From the NCBI RefSeq assembly GCF_021730395.1, contig NC_069368.1:62501501-62565500 (forward strand): DNA of 64,000 nucleotides. Reading direction: 5' to 3'. A program made the position numbers and the translations under genes. The notes beneath the pieces are model-generated. The model ran no database searches. It had not been told where the DNA came from and saw only the letters and a program-made list of their open reading frames with translations. The first letter of the stretch is position 1. Each line of letters starts with the position of its first letter. Origin of the DNA: Mercenaria mercenaria. Taxonomy: Eukaryota > Mollusca > Bivalvia > Venerida > Veneridae. Of the stretch, positions 47,395 to 59,800 are shown one piece after another.

Positions 47395-47784
47395 TGTTGT
47401 CTATCAAACTCAGAAACTTTTCAAACTTTCGCGTGTTAACTATCAAGAGACTTGCCGCTAAATGACGTGTTTAAAAAGAAGCTGGCAATTCGATCAAATC
47501 CAAACACATCCGAATGACATTTGGACTGTTCCATTTATTCTTGGGGTTTCTTAAAACAAAATCTTGAAATCTTTGATATACATTCACAAATATTTGAGAA
47601 GTTACAGTACGATAATATTACAATGATGTTAGAAGTATATATATACTGGCTCGTATTTGAAACAGATATGTTCAACCTAATTTGGTTTAACACAACTTGG
47701 TTTAAACCCCCTGTGTAATGAAATAGGAAAGTCCAGTATACCCGCGGTTGTCGTCAACTACACAATCAACAAGGCGGTATAAAG
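47395..47784. promoter_or_regulatory. Candidate bidirectional promoter between head-to-head genes
   Basis: 390 bases separate the ATG of the minus-strand ParB-like gene (47394) from the proposed ATG of the plus-strand gene (47785). Both ATGs have an A at -3 and a G at +4. The interval holds ggtataaag just before the plus ATG, a small CpG cluster (tacccgcggttgtcgtc, ~47740) and aatgacgtgtttaa (~47461). No other gene lies between. Shared regulation is inference. Confidence 0.5.
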
Positions 47785-47829
47785 ATGGTGACGCTGAAAT
47801 CGTGTATGCTGCTCCTAACTGCTATGCTG
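47785..47829 (+). CDS. Candidate first exon, signal-peptide-like
   Basis: It reads MVTLKSCMLLLTAML and ends at a perfect CTG|gtgagt donor in phase 0, which fits the exon at 54279 (SVYGQPSQ...). Together this resembles a signal peptide with cleavage after VYG. A secreted N-terminus would be odd on a DUF7869-like protein. Either the exon belongs to another transcript, the hydrophobic start is incidental, or a host exon has been joined to a foreign core. The intron would be 6.4 kb. Confidence 0.4.
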
Positions 47830-50800
47830 GTGAGTTAAATTTTGTTTTAAAAGTAATTATTTTGTGATGTACCGAGTGAATATTTATTACATTTTGTTAC
47901 TTCATTTTCAGTGGTGTTGCAATGAATTGCTAAATCATAAATAAATGTAGATCTAAAGTGGCCTATAAGTAGATCTACACAATCTTACAGTAGAGATCTA
48001 GGGCTACATAATTTTTATCATTCTTTTACTGGCATGCAGACAGAATTCTTTTTTATACATTTTAAATGTTTGGATGTTGTGGTCCTACATGCTGCATGTA
48101 ATGAATTAAATGTAAATGATCAGCTTTATGTTTTGAACAAATACATTAATTGACAGGTTAAACTATGATAAAGGAATAAAAATGCACATTTTTTAGAATG
48201 GATGAAATTCTTACATAAGTTTTTTTTTGGCTTTGGGTATTGTACCAAAATGAAGATATGGAAAAGTTTAGTGATAATTACAATTTTTTTTTTGTTGTTT
48301 TTGTTTTTCTCTCATGATTGTTCATGATAATGAGCCATGCCATGGGAAAACCAACATAGTGGCTTTGCGACCAGCATAGATCGCTAACAGTTTCTCTAAT
48401 AGCAATAGGCTTTGAAAGCGAACAGCGTGAATCCTGACCAGACTGTGCGGATGCGCAGGCTGGTCTGGATCTATGCTGGTTGCAAAGCCACTGTGTTGGT
48501 TTTCTCATGGCATGGCTCATTATGACCTAACTTAAATTTCAAGATGTGTAGAAGTTTAGTGAAAATAGTGTTATGCTTTTTTTTCCTTTACTTATGGCAT
48601 ATATTAGATAATTGTAGAAATTCGAAATCTCTCTGGCTTTATTTTACCAATGTGGACAACTATCTCCCATCATTTTGTGAAGGAAAAACTTTCAAATTTG
48701 ATAAAATTTAAAAGTAATTTTTGTTGATAATTAAGAAATTTTGAACTAATATGAATTTCACAAGATAGAAGGTGCCTTTTCTGTATCTGATTTGTATGAT
48801 AGCTGACATCTTAACCTCCTTCTCCTCCTACAATACAGTTTTTTTGTTAACAACAAATATATGTTTAAGAACCTTTTTTATATAAACAGGAACAGTTTCC
48901 TGTTATTGATCCCACACTGTGTAATGTTTTACCACAAGATCAAAGGGTTTGCTAATTGATTGGTAAAGGCCAACTTGTGTCCAGAGCTGATTGCATGTAC
49001 ATGGGGACTTTTTATGACCCCTTGGAATGCTGCACCATTACATGCACCATTAAGTTTAAATTCAATAAGGCCAGTATTTTTTATCTTCAATTTTACTTAC
49101 CCTGCCTTTAAAATTTAAAAAAATGAAAAAAGTAAAATTTACTAGCTTGTAAAAAAAAAAAAAAACAAAAAAAAAAACAAGTGTCGAAAAATGATGCACA
49201 CACACACTGATCATAGATGGTAAAGCACATCTGTTGATTTTCATAGTTTTGGGGGCATTTACCTTTTTTTTCTCAAGAAAATGAATAATTGTGAAGTTAT
49301 TTTGTTTTTTTGTTTTTAAATAACAGTTTAAGATGAAGAATCTTAGACAACAGGTTCCATACTTATTATACATGAAAATAATGTTAAACAAATCTTATAT
49401 ATTTAAAAAAGATGAAATGGATTTGGATATAACATTTTTAACAACAAATGTCCTTACTCCTTCATATTTGCTGCAAAAATGGTTCCATTCCAGTGTTTTA
49501 TTTATAAGGGGTACACTGTTTCTATGCATTTTTTATTTTTTTGCTGACAGGTAAAAATGTATCATCTTTTTAAAAAATCAAATAATTTACAATCAAGGAA
49601 ACTTCGTCTTTTTTATTCCCTCCTCCTGCCCAACTTTGTTTTTCTAAATAAAAATCAGGTAAAACTGATAATAAAAAATTGGCATGATGCAATTAAATTA
49701 AGTTAAATTGGGGAAATTACTATATATAAATGGACATTATTTTTATGTTAGCTAGGGGAATAAATTAAAAATTACAAGCTTTTAAATAATTCTTATCATT
49801 TTTTTTTTTTTTTTTTAATGAAAAGAAGTAAAAATTTTGAAAAATGAAAGTTGGTTTGGGGAAATTATTATAAATGAGCTGCACCTTGAGAAAACCAACA
49901 AAGTTGCTTTGAAAGCAAACAGCATGGACCCTGACTAGACGGCACAGAATTGTGCAGGGTGGTCACAAAGCCACTATATATGTTGGTTTTCTCTTGGCGT
50001 GGCTCATATGTATATCTGCTTAAGTAAGGTGTACCATGAGGTTGAGGAGGGAGATTTTGTCTACAAAATTCCTTTATTGTTTTATTTTTTTGGGGTCAAG
50101 AAGTACATTTGATGTTACAAAATATTTCTGACACTGAAATACAAAAAAAAGAATTCATAAATTTTCTGTTAAATGCTTGTCTGTGAAACAAACACATTTA
50201 AGAGAAAATCATTCATAATTGGGTCAATTTTAGGCTTAACAAGAGCTATCAGTATTCATATAAGATCCTTGATTTTCTGGAGCATCTACTCTAGTTATTG
50301 CCTATTGAAACAGAATGTTTTCTTAACCATATGCACATATTCAATTGTTTCCATACTGATCAGTACAAAAGATATTAGTCAGTTTACTCATCGTGTATTC
50401 TTTCTGTGGTGAATTCTGCCATTAGTCTGCACACTCTAATGTTATAGTTTGCGCAAATGATCTGTTATTTGCGCATGTATGTGTTACTGGATATACACGG
50501 TTTAAAACATGTGCTAACTTATTCAGTAGATGGAAACCTCTTTGGGCCTGGTGCACAGTAAAGTGCCCAATTCAGCAAAAAATCATGTACATATAGCCCC
50601 ATCTTTCAAACAATACATGATAGAACTATGAAATAAAGTTTATAAGTAAGGTATGATACAGATGTAGATGTGAAGGTGAACATTTTTCATGAAACTTAGA
50701 AATCAAGTAGTGCAACAAGTTTAAGTAGGCAAAAATTAGCCATTTTTGCATGTAACGGGTTAGCATCTAAAATTTTATCAGTTTTGTAAGCTGTCGAACA

Positions 50801-53800
50801 GAAATTCTGTTCTTTTTTACATCTTCACTATTAGATTTTGTGAAAGAAAAATATCTTAGCTTTCATTTGATATTATAACATCATGTACTTCTTTAATTCT
50901 TGTTTTGAGAATTATGGTTTGAACCAAAGTTGTATGGATGTAACGTCCTAGAAATGTGAAAAAGCTAAACTTAAAGAAGTGTAGAAAAAAGTAGTACGTT
51001 TTGGTGCTAGAACATGTGAGATAGCCTTGAATAGTTTGAAAAATATGTAAGTTGAAATAGTCAAAGTATCACTTCTGTACATCAAGTCTATAAATAGATA
51101 TGGCCGAATATCTCATTAAAAGTTAGTTTGTGACAAAAAATCCGTAATGTCCGTCCCCCTACCATAAACTTCATTAAGTGTTCTAAAACTAGAAATTTGC
51201 AGCACATTTTTATTACATAATTATGATGACATGAGTAACATTTCCAAAAATTGTTGAAATCCATCGAGCAGTTTTTTAGATATTGACAAAAGTGTAAAAG
51301 ATATCTGTAATGTCCGTCCCCGTAATGTCCGTCCCCACTTATTATTGATTTTGAATGTTGTATATATATTATTATTTTCTATCAAATTCAATTTCTTTTA
51401 TTTATTTTCTACCAATAAGAACTGAAATTTAAAAAAGAATGCATTGAAAATCAGTAAAATACACTATTTTGTGACATTTTTTTTAAAAAACACTGTGTGT
51501 GTAAAAAAAAAATGTCAAAATTTGTTGAAATCTTCAGCAAAATGAATCAGTTTCATACATGAATTTTACTTTCATATAAAGAACTCATGCTCAAACATGA
51601 AAAAAGACTAATGAGTATGTATAAAAAGTAAAACTTTGCCAAACATTATCTATAAGCACATTTAAAGTGTTGGGGGATCATTACATTTTTGGACTAAAAC
51701 TACATGTTGAAAGAAGTAAGTAGAGTTTCATTCGTCAGTCTTCTTGAATTTTATAGTCTTGTAATTTATAGGTTTTAACATCATATCCAGAAAACTCTGC
51801 CCCACTTTTTCCCTAATTACAAAAGCTTTTTGAAATGCTACCATAAACACTTGATCCCCCTACCCTAATGCCCTATTGTATATTTCTTATCTTTTGTATT
51901 TTCATCTACAAAATAAAGGGTCATAAGATGCATCAAAATCATTCCTTAATTAAAACAACCTAATTAATAAGTCACCTATTGAGATGGCAACAACAGGCCA
52001 TAAAACACAGGCACAAAATCACACTTTCTCAAAAGCTAGTGTGCCAATATACAAGGGACCATAAAACCCCTAAACTGGATCTTAATTGATCATTATGGAA
52101 TCTTTACACAAAACAACACTCTCTGATGAAGTGTTATTAAATCCTGTGTATGGTATAAAATTAAAAACCCTACTAAGGATAAATTTTGCATTTTTTGCCA
52201 AGGACTTTCACCTTCAAAAAAAAAAAGCATTATATTAAATTAAACCGTGAAAAATAAAAGACTGGTACAAGTATATAAAAAAAGACAATGTGTTGAAGTG
52301 TTATATTTTTAGCTCACCTGTCACATAGTGACAAGGACTGGTGAGCTTTTGTGATCACCCGTCGTCCGTCCGTGTGTCAACAATTTCTTGTCTGCACGAT
52401 AGTGGTTTCATTTATGATTTTATTTTAACCAAACTTGCACACAACTTGTATCACCATAAGATCTCGGTTCCTTTCTTGAACTGGCCAGATCCCATTATGG
52501 GTTTCAGAGTAATGGTCCCTGAAAGGGCCAAAATTAGCTATTTTGACCTTGTCTGCACAATAGCAGCTTTATTTATGATTTGATTTTTACCAAACTTGCA
52601 CACAACTTGTATCACCATAAGATCTTGGTTCCTTTCTGGAACTGGCAAGATTCTATTATGGGTTCCAGAGTTATGGCCCCTGAAAGGGTCAAAATTAGCT
52701 ATTTTGACCTTGTCTGCAAAATAACAGCTTCATTTATGACATGATTTTAACCAGACTTGCACAAAACTTGTGTCACCATAAGATCTTGGTTCCTTTCTTG
52801 AACCGGCCAGATCCCATAATGGGTTCCAGAGTTATGGCCCCTTAAAGGTCCAAAATTGGCTCTTTTGGCTTTTGCAGCCATATAGAGACTTCGTTTATGG
52901 TTTTATTTGATACAAACTTCCAAAATATCTTCAACAACAATAAATCTTGGATTCCATGACAAATTAGATCCAATCGTAGGTTCCAGAGTTATTTTATATC
53001 TGATTACCTCCCCTGATTGTAGTCAATATGGATTTATATCAGTAAATACTTGCAGGATTTATTTGAAATTTCATTATTGTTATTAGTTGGACTGAAACTA
53101 TCAGGATAGATAACTATGTACTGATTTTATGTCAAATTACCTCCCTTTATTTCAAATTAAAATGGGTATATCTCCGTAACTTATGAAGATACTGATCTGA
53201 AATTTGATTTATATCAACAGATTTATTTGGCAGATCCTTTTGTTCACTTATAATGTTATTTTTTTAATTACTTCACATTTACGTTACTATAAATAGCTTA
53301 TTTTTAGTAACTTTTTATTATTGGCCGTAGGGAAAAACAGAGACCACTTTTCTGTGGTACAACATGGATTGTACCTCCAATTTTTAGGTACATTTTGACA
53401 TATCTTTACCTTGTAAGAATTATTTCTTTTCTTTTTGGTTAAATTTCTTCCTTTTGTTGTTCCTGACCTTTGGACTTAGATATTTTTTCTGAGAACCTTC
53501 ATGTCCTCAAGTGCAATGATAACAGGTGAGCAATATAGGGCCATCATGGCCCTCTTGTTATGTGAATTTTACTATTAATGCCCCTGGGATGAAAAGAGGC
53601 CCTGCCCTGGGGGTCATTTGTTATAATTATGAGTTATATAAAAATGTACTTCAAAAATTATCCGATCATATTTCCTTGACGGTTTAATTATAATTACCTG
53701 ATGACCCAAGCGATTTGGGATCACTTGACTGTGACCTTGACCTACTGAACTACTTTCTTGTTTTTTAAGATACCGTGAGCCTTGAGATTTTGATGACATG

Positions 53801-56800
53801 TACTGTTTTGCACACTAGTCTTAAAACTGTCTTTCATTGATCATGAACGTGATCTACTGACCTACTTTCTAATATTTTAGCATTGATCAGTTTGTCATTT
53901 GAAACATGTGGCTCATATTACTCAGGGGAGCGATTCAGAGTCATCATGACCCTCTTGTTTTTTTTTGTGGAGAGGGGGAGGGGAGGATTTGTTTGGAACT
54001 TAAATAAATTTTTCCAGCTCATCATTCCCATCATCATATGACACAAGGTCAGTAACTCTGGTGCAAATATTTTATAAGTGCAATACATTTACAGAAGCTA
54101 TTCGTGAATTATGTTCCTTTTATACCGATTCTGAGTTTCACTGTTTTGAGAAGCTATTGCCAAATGTCTCCATCCAGATTAGAAATTCAAAAAAGCAGTT
54201 ACTCTTTTAAATACTCAGTCATTTTAGTGATTTCTGTTAAATGAATTGATTCAGACTTGTTTGATTATTTTTTTGCAGTCAGTCTATGGACAGCCTAGTC
54301 AAAAGAATGCTATGTCAAATTATGTAGAGAGGGGAGCTGTCTTGTCAAGAGCACAGATTCCCTGCCATGAATCCCTTTCAGAAGATGAGGCTGGAATATC
54401 ATTGTGTTCATCCTCAGAAGATGAGGCTGGAATATCATTGTGTTCATCCTCAGAAGATGAGGCTGGAATATCATTGTGTTCATCCTCTGAAGATGAGGCT
54501 GGAATATCATTGTGTTCATCCTCTGAAGACGAAGGAGGTATATCCCTGGACTCTTCCTCAGAAGAACTTACACTTGAAATGATTGACCCTTATAGTGCAC
54601 ATAAAGAGGTCGATTTTGAAACTGTGAATGCAAAGCTTCCACCACTCAGAAACATCAACAGCTATATATTTTGTAAGTACTTAATTAATATTAGTTCAAA
54701 GAGCTAAATAAAGAACACAAGTTTGTGTTTGAGATTGTTATAAAACGGAATAATTACAAAGGAAATCATTTTGTCCACATTTTTAAGTGGTGGGGGGTTA
54801 TAAGAATGGTCTTCATCCTTCCATCCATCCGTCTGTCCGTCTGTAACACTTCCGTGTCTGGTCCATACTAGTATCTCCTAAACCCTTTTAAAGGATTTTC
54901 AGGAAACTTAGGTCAAATGATCACCTCATCAAGACAATGTGCAGAACTCATAAGTCAGCCATGTTGGCCCAGGGTCAATGTCACAACTCATGGTAAAATG
55001 TTTTAGCCTTCCATTTAGTGTCCGATCTGTATCTCCTAAACCCCTGGAAGGATTTTTTATGAAACTTTGGTCAATGATCACCTCACCAATTCAACTCATG
55101 AGTCGGCCTTGTATACTCAAAGTCAAGGTCACAACTCAGTATCAAAGGTTTGAGCCTTCCATTTTGTGTCTGCTCTGTATCCCCTAAACCCCTTGAAGGA
55201 TTTTCATGAAACCTCTGTCAAATGATCACCTCATCAAGACAATGTGCAGAACCCATGAGTTAGCCATGCCAGCTCAAGGTCAAGGTCGCAAAGGTTTAAG
55301 GTTTAAGCTTAACATTTTGTTTCCACTCTGTAACTCCTAAAACCCTTGAAGAATTTTCATTAAACTTTAGTCAAATTATTATCAAATCAAGAACTTGCAA
55401 TTCAGATATGTTAACTCAAGGTCAAGGTCACAACTTAAGGTCAATTGTTTGAGCTCTGTATCTCCTAAACCCCTTGAAGAATTTTCATGAAACTTTGGTC
55501 CAATAATCACATCATCAAGATGATGTGCAGAATTCATGAGTCAGTCATGTCAGTTCAAGGTCAAGGTCACAGCTCAAAGTTAGAGGTTTACGCTTTCACT
55601 ACATAATAGTGGCAGGAGATTTTGGCTGTCTTTCAGACTGCCTTGTAAAGATTATAACACAAACTGATAGAAATATGCTCTTTAGAATAATGTTCACAAT
55701 GATGCGACCATGAACATGTAATGCCTAAAATAATATTGATTCCACAGCATTTATTTATTACCAGTAATATAAGGTTTGTAGTTGGTTACTTTATCACTTA
55801 CATTAAGAAAGTCATTCTACACCATTTTGTAAGTTCACATCAAAGCTCAGGGTAGAGTAGAGACTGAGTCTATACTCGATAACTTGAACGGTATAAGTAA
55901 GTATACCAATGGCAATTGTACCATCCCTGTTGAAGAGCTGAAAACTGCAAACTCCATGGCGAGGTAGGGTTTACTGGTTCCTTACATTTCACAACAGCCC
56001 TTAATGTGCACTGTTGAGTGAAATACCAAAAACCTCCACCCAGTATCCAAAGATAACATCTTCTGCCATTTGCAGAAATTTCTGAAGATTGATATTTTCC
56101 CTTTCAGCTGAAGTAAGCAGTGGGAATAAGATGAAGTCAAAAGCAACAAGCCTTTTAAGTATCAAAAGTGCGTTGAAAGACAGATGTGTATGTGGTGAAA
56201 AATGTTTAGAAAAAGTGAACTTCAAAACTGTGAGAGAACTTAGAAATTCTTTTTGGTTTCATTCGAAGACAATGCGAATGCAGCTGCTTAAATATTACAT
56301 TTCTCATTCGAAGAAGAAAGGTATATTTCGATTTATACATGTAGAACAATTTACATTGTGTTCCAAGGCTTTCTGCTCAGTATTCTGGGTAAACAAAAAC
56401 ACGCTTTCACGTGCAATACAAATGAACAGCAAAAATGTTGCAACAGTTCCGGGAAAAAATCCTAGAGATATGTCAGAAAAAACATTGTTACTTATTAACT
56501 GGCTGGAGGATTATGGAACCTACCATGGAGACAGAATGCCAGATACGGTAGATATTCTCCTTCCATACAAAACTGTGAAAACGGATTTATACTGGAAGTA
56601 GCAGACAGTGGTTGGAGCATCCAGTCAGCAGATCCCAGTTTTTTAAAATTTGGGAACAGTTTTTTCCACATTTGAAGATAAAAAAGGTATTCTTTATTTG
56701 TTTGAGATTTTATTTTGACTACACATGTTCATTGCCAGATTTAAAAAAAATACACAAATGGTCTGTGTTTGAGTCATTTAGTTGGTCTGTTAACAAATCA

Positions 56801-59800
56801 TGACCTTGACATGGTTAACTTCCTTTAGGCTTCGACATCAGAATTACTGAATTTTACTGGGGCTAAAACACCCTTGAAAATTTGCTACACAGTTTAAATA
56901 GAGTGTCATAAACTGACTGTTACACGAGTATAATAACCAAGCATTTTCATTCTTTTTCAGACTAATTCATTTTCTAAGTGTACAACATGTACAACATTGG
57001 AACGACAATTAGAGAAAACAACATGTGTACAAACAAGAGCCGAGTACAAAAAGCAGAAAGATGAACATAATAAAAGACAAATGTAAGTAGATAATAATAT
57101 AGATATACTCAAAAAGTGTGTCTGTTACAAAGTCAGAGCACAAACAGCCTAAGGAAACTGTAGCTATTAATTATGTCTCCCAACACTAAGTGGTATGGAG
57201 ACATATTGTTTAACTTCAGTCCGTGTGTCTGTCACAAAGATTGTCCGCACTCTAAAGTCGAACATTTCTCGTCCGATTTTCGCCAAACAAAATGTGTTGG
57301 ACCATAAGACCTTGGCCAAGTTCAATAACTAGTCAATTCGGTCCAGGCATTTTGGAGTTACGGCCCTTGAATTACTGAAAAATTAGTCTTTTTACCCTTG
57401 TCCGCACTTTAAGTCGAACATTTCTCATCCAATCTTTACCAGACTTGAATAAAAATGTGTTTGACCATAAGACCTCAGCCAAGTTCCATAATGAGCCAAA
57501 TCGGTCTAGGCATTTTGGAGTTCTGGCCCTTGAATTGTAGTGTGTAAACAGTAGATAAAGACTGACTTGCTATTTAGATGATTAGTCAGTTGTGAGAGAC
57601 ATTTGCTTTTCTCAAAAACAGTTATAGTTTCCCATCTTATTCTCTTTTGATAAATGTTTTAACACATTTAAATTTTACAAATATCTGAGAAACTACCTTA
57701 TCTTCAGAATTGAGAGGACAAAAATTAAAATTAATTCCAACTTCTTTTTGATGTTCTTATTGCAGTTTATTAGCAGTGCTACAAACTAGTTCCATCAATA
57801 ATAAGTGCATAACAAACCATTGTAATATAAGGAAGTTGGAACAAAGTTCCTTTGTGACAACAAATATGCAGTATTCAAGGTTTTACTATTCTTTGGTTTT
57901 GAAACATGCCAATTTATAGAATCTAGCTATTTTTCTGAAAGGTACATGGCAAGGAATCTTTCACTGTATAAAATTGGAACTGATGTATATATACCTTACT
58001 CTATATTAACAATTCAGAACTGAATCACAGCTCAAAAATGGTATTTTCCTTTTTATTAGGCTTGAGCGAAAATACTATTACAGAAAAAGGGATGCCAGTA
58101 GGAAGAACCCAGATGCATATATGTCTTTGATAGTTGATGGTATGGATCAATGTAAGTATTTACAAATTTAAGAGAATATTCTAGCATATTTCTTCATTTC
58201 CTGTGTTTAGAAAAACATAGAGTGAATGATTTGAGGAGATTGGTTTTAATGAATGTCCTTCAACATATGACTGTGACTGACAGAATCATTGGGGACATAT
58301 TATTATAGGTCAGTTTGTCACTTTTACCTCTCAGACTTATTCTAAATTATGTGGCATCAATGTATACAATAAAGAAACAATGTGCAAAATGCAATGTTTA
58401 GCTATGTCAGTCATACAAGTTTAAACTACAGTTCTTCAAACTCTGAACATTTTTTGTTCTTTCTGGTACAAAATTTAATGCTTACCATAATAAATGGTCA
58501 TTTCAACTCGCCTATGCTTAAGATAGGCTGTTGTGATTTATACCCTCAGGTTAAGCAAGCTGAAAATATTCTCTGTGTAATTTGTGTCATTTTGAGGCAT
58601 ACGGATTTACAAATTGATTGTTTATTTTGATTCTAAGCTAAAATCACATTCCTTTGTTTTCAGCAAAGACAAATCTACCTCATTTCACTGGGCGCTTACC
58701 AAAGGTAATTATTTCTGTTAAACACTAATAATAGCAGTATCCAAAGTGTATTAAGTAAGATTAGAAGGAAAATGGCAGAAAGAATGCTGCACTGCAATTA
58801 AAAAAAAATTCTTGGTGAACAACCTATTGAGTACCGTAGGTGTTTTTATGCCCCCCCCCCTTCGAAGAAGGAGGGGTATATTGTTTTGCCGATGTCAGTC
58901 GATCAGTGGGTCGGAAGGTAGACCAGTCCGTTTCCAGGTGATAACTCAAGAACGCTTGGGCCTAGGATCATGAAAGTTGATTGGGAGGTTGGTCATCACC
59001 AGCAGATGACACCTATTGATTCTGAGATCTGTATGTCAAAGGTCAAGGTCACAGTGCCCTGAATAGTTAAAACGGTTTCTGTATGATAACTCAATAACAC
59101 TTGGGCTTAGGATCATGAAAGTTGATAGAGAGTTTAGTCATGACAGGCAGATGACCGGCCCTCTACTGACTTTGAGGTCGGTATGTGAAAGGTCAAGGTC
59201 ACAGTGACCCTGAACAATTGAATGGTTTCCGGATGATAACTCAAGAACACATTAGGCCTAGGATCATGAAAGTTGATATGGAGGTTGGTAATGACCAGCA
59301 GATGACCCCTATTGATTTTGAGGTCAGTATGTCAAAGGTCAGGGTCACAGTGACCAGGAGCAGTAAAATGGTTTCCGTGCAAAAACTCAAGAACACTTGG
59401 GCGTAGTGTCAGGAAAATTGATAGCGAGTTTGGTCATGACCAGCAGATGACCTCTACTGATTTTGAGGTGAAAGGTCAAGGTCACATTGGCCAGGAAGAG
59501 TTAAATGGTATCTGATCTTCTTGCCCAAAACCACAGGGCCTAGGGTTTTGATATTTATTATGTAGCAAAATCTAGTGATCCTCTACCAAGATGGTAGTGA
59601 GGTTGGTCTTGACCACCAGATGACTCGTATTTATTTAGAGTTTCAAAGGTCAAAGTTCATTATGACCAAAAAAAACTGAAACCTTTGCCATACAATAACT
59701 TGAAAATGCCTGGGCCAAAGGGTCATGAAACTTAATAGGGAGGTTGATAATGACCAGACAGATGACCACTATAGATTTGAGGTCAGTAGGTCAAAGGTGA

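Noticed and set aside
49062-49554. Overlapping 109- and 73-codon frames
   Set aside because: Low-complexity, on opposite strands, inside an intron with long A/T runs.
54310-54582. Frames on the minus and second plus frame over the SEDE repeat
   Set aside because: Shadows of the 36 bp coding repeat; the frame used matches the splice phases of the neighbouring exons.
59185-59406. 73-codon plus frame (MKGQGHSDPEQLNG...)
   Set aside because: Translation of a 155 bp dispersed repeat unit.
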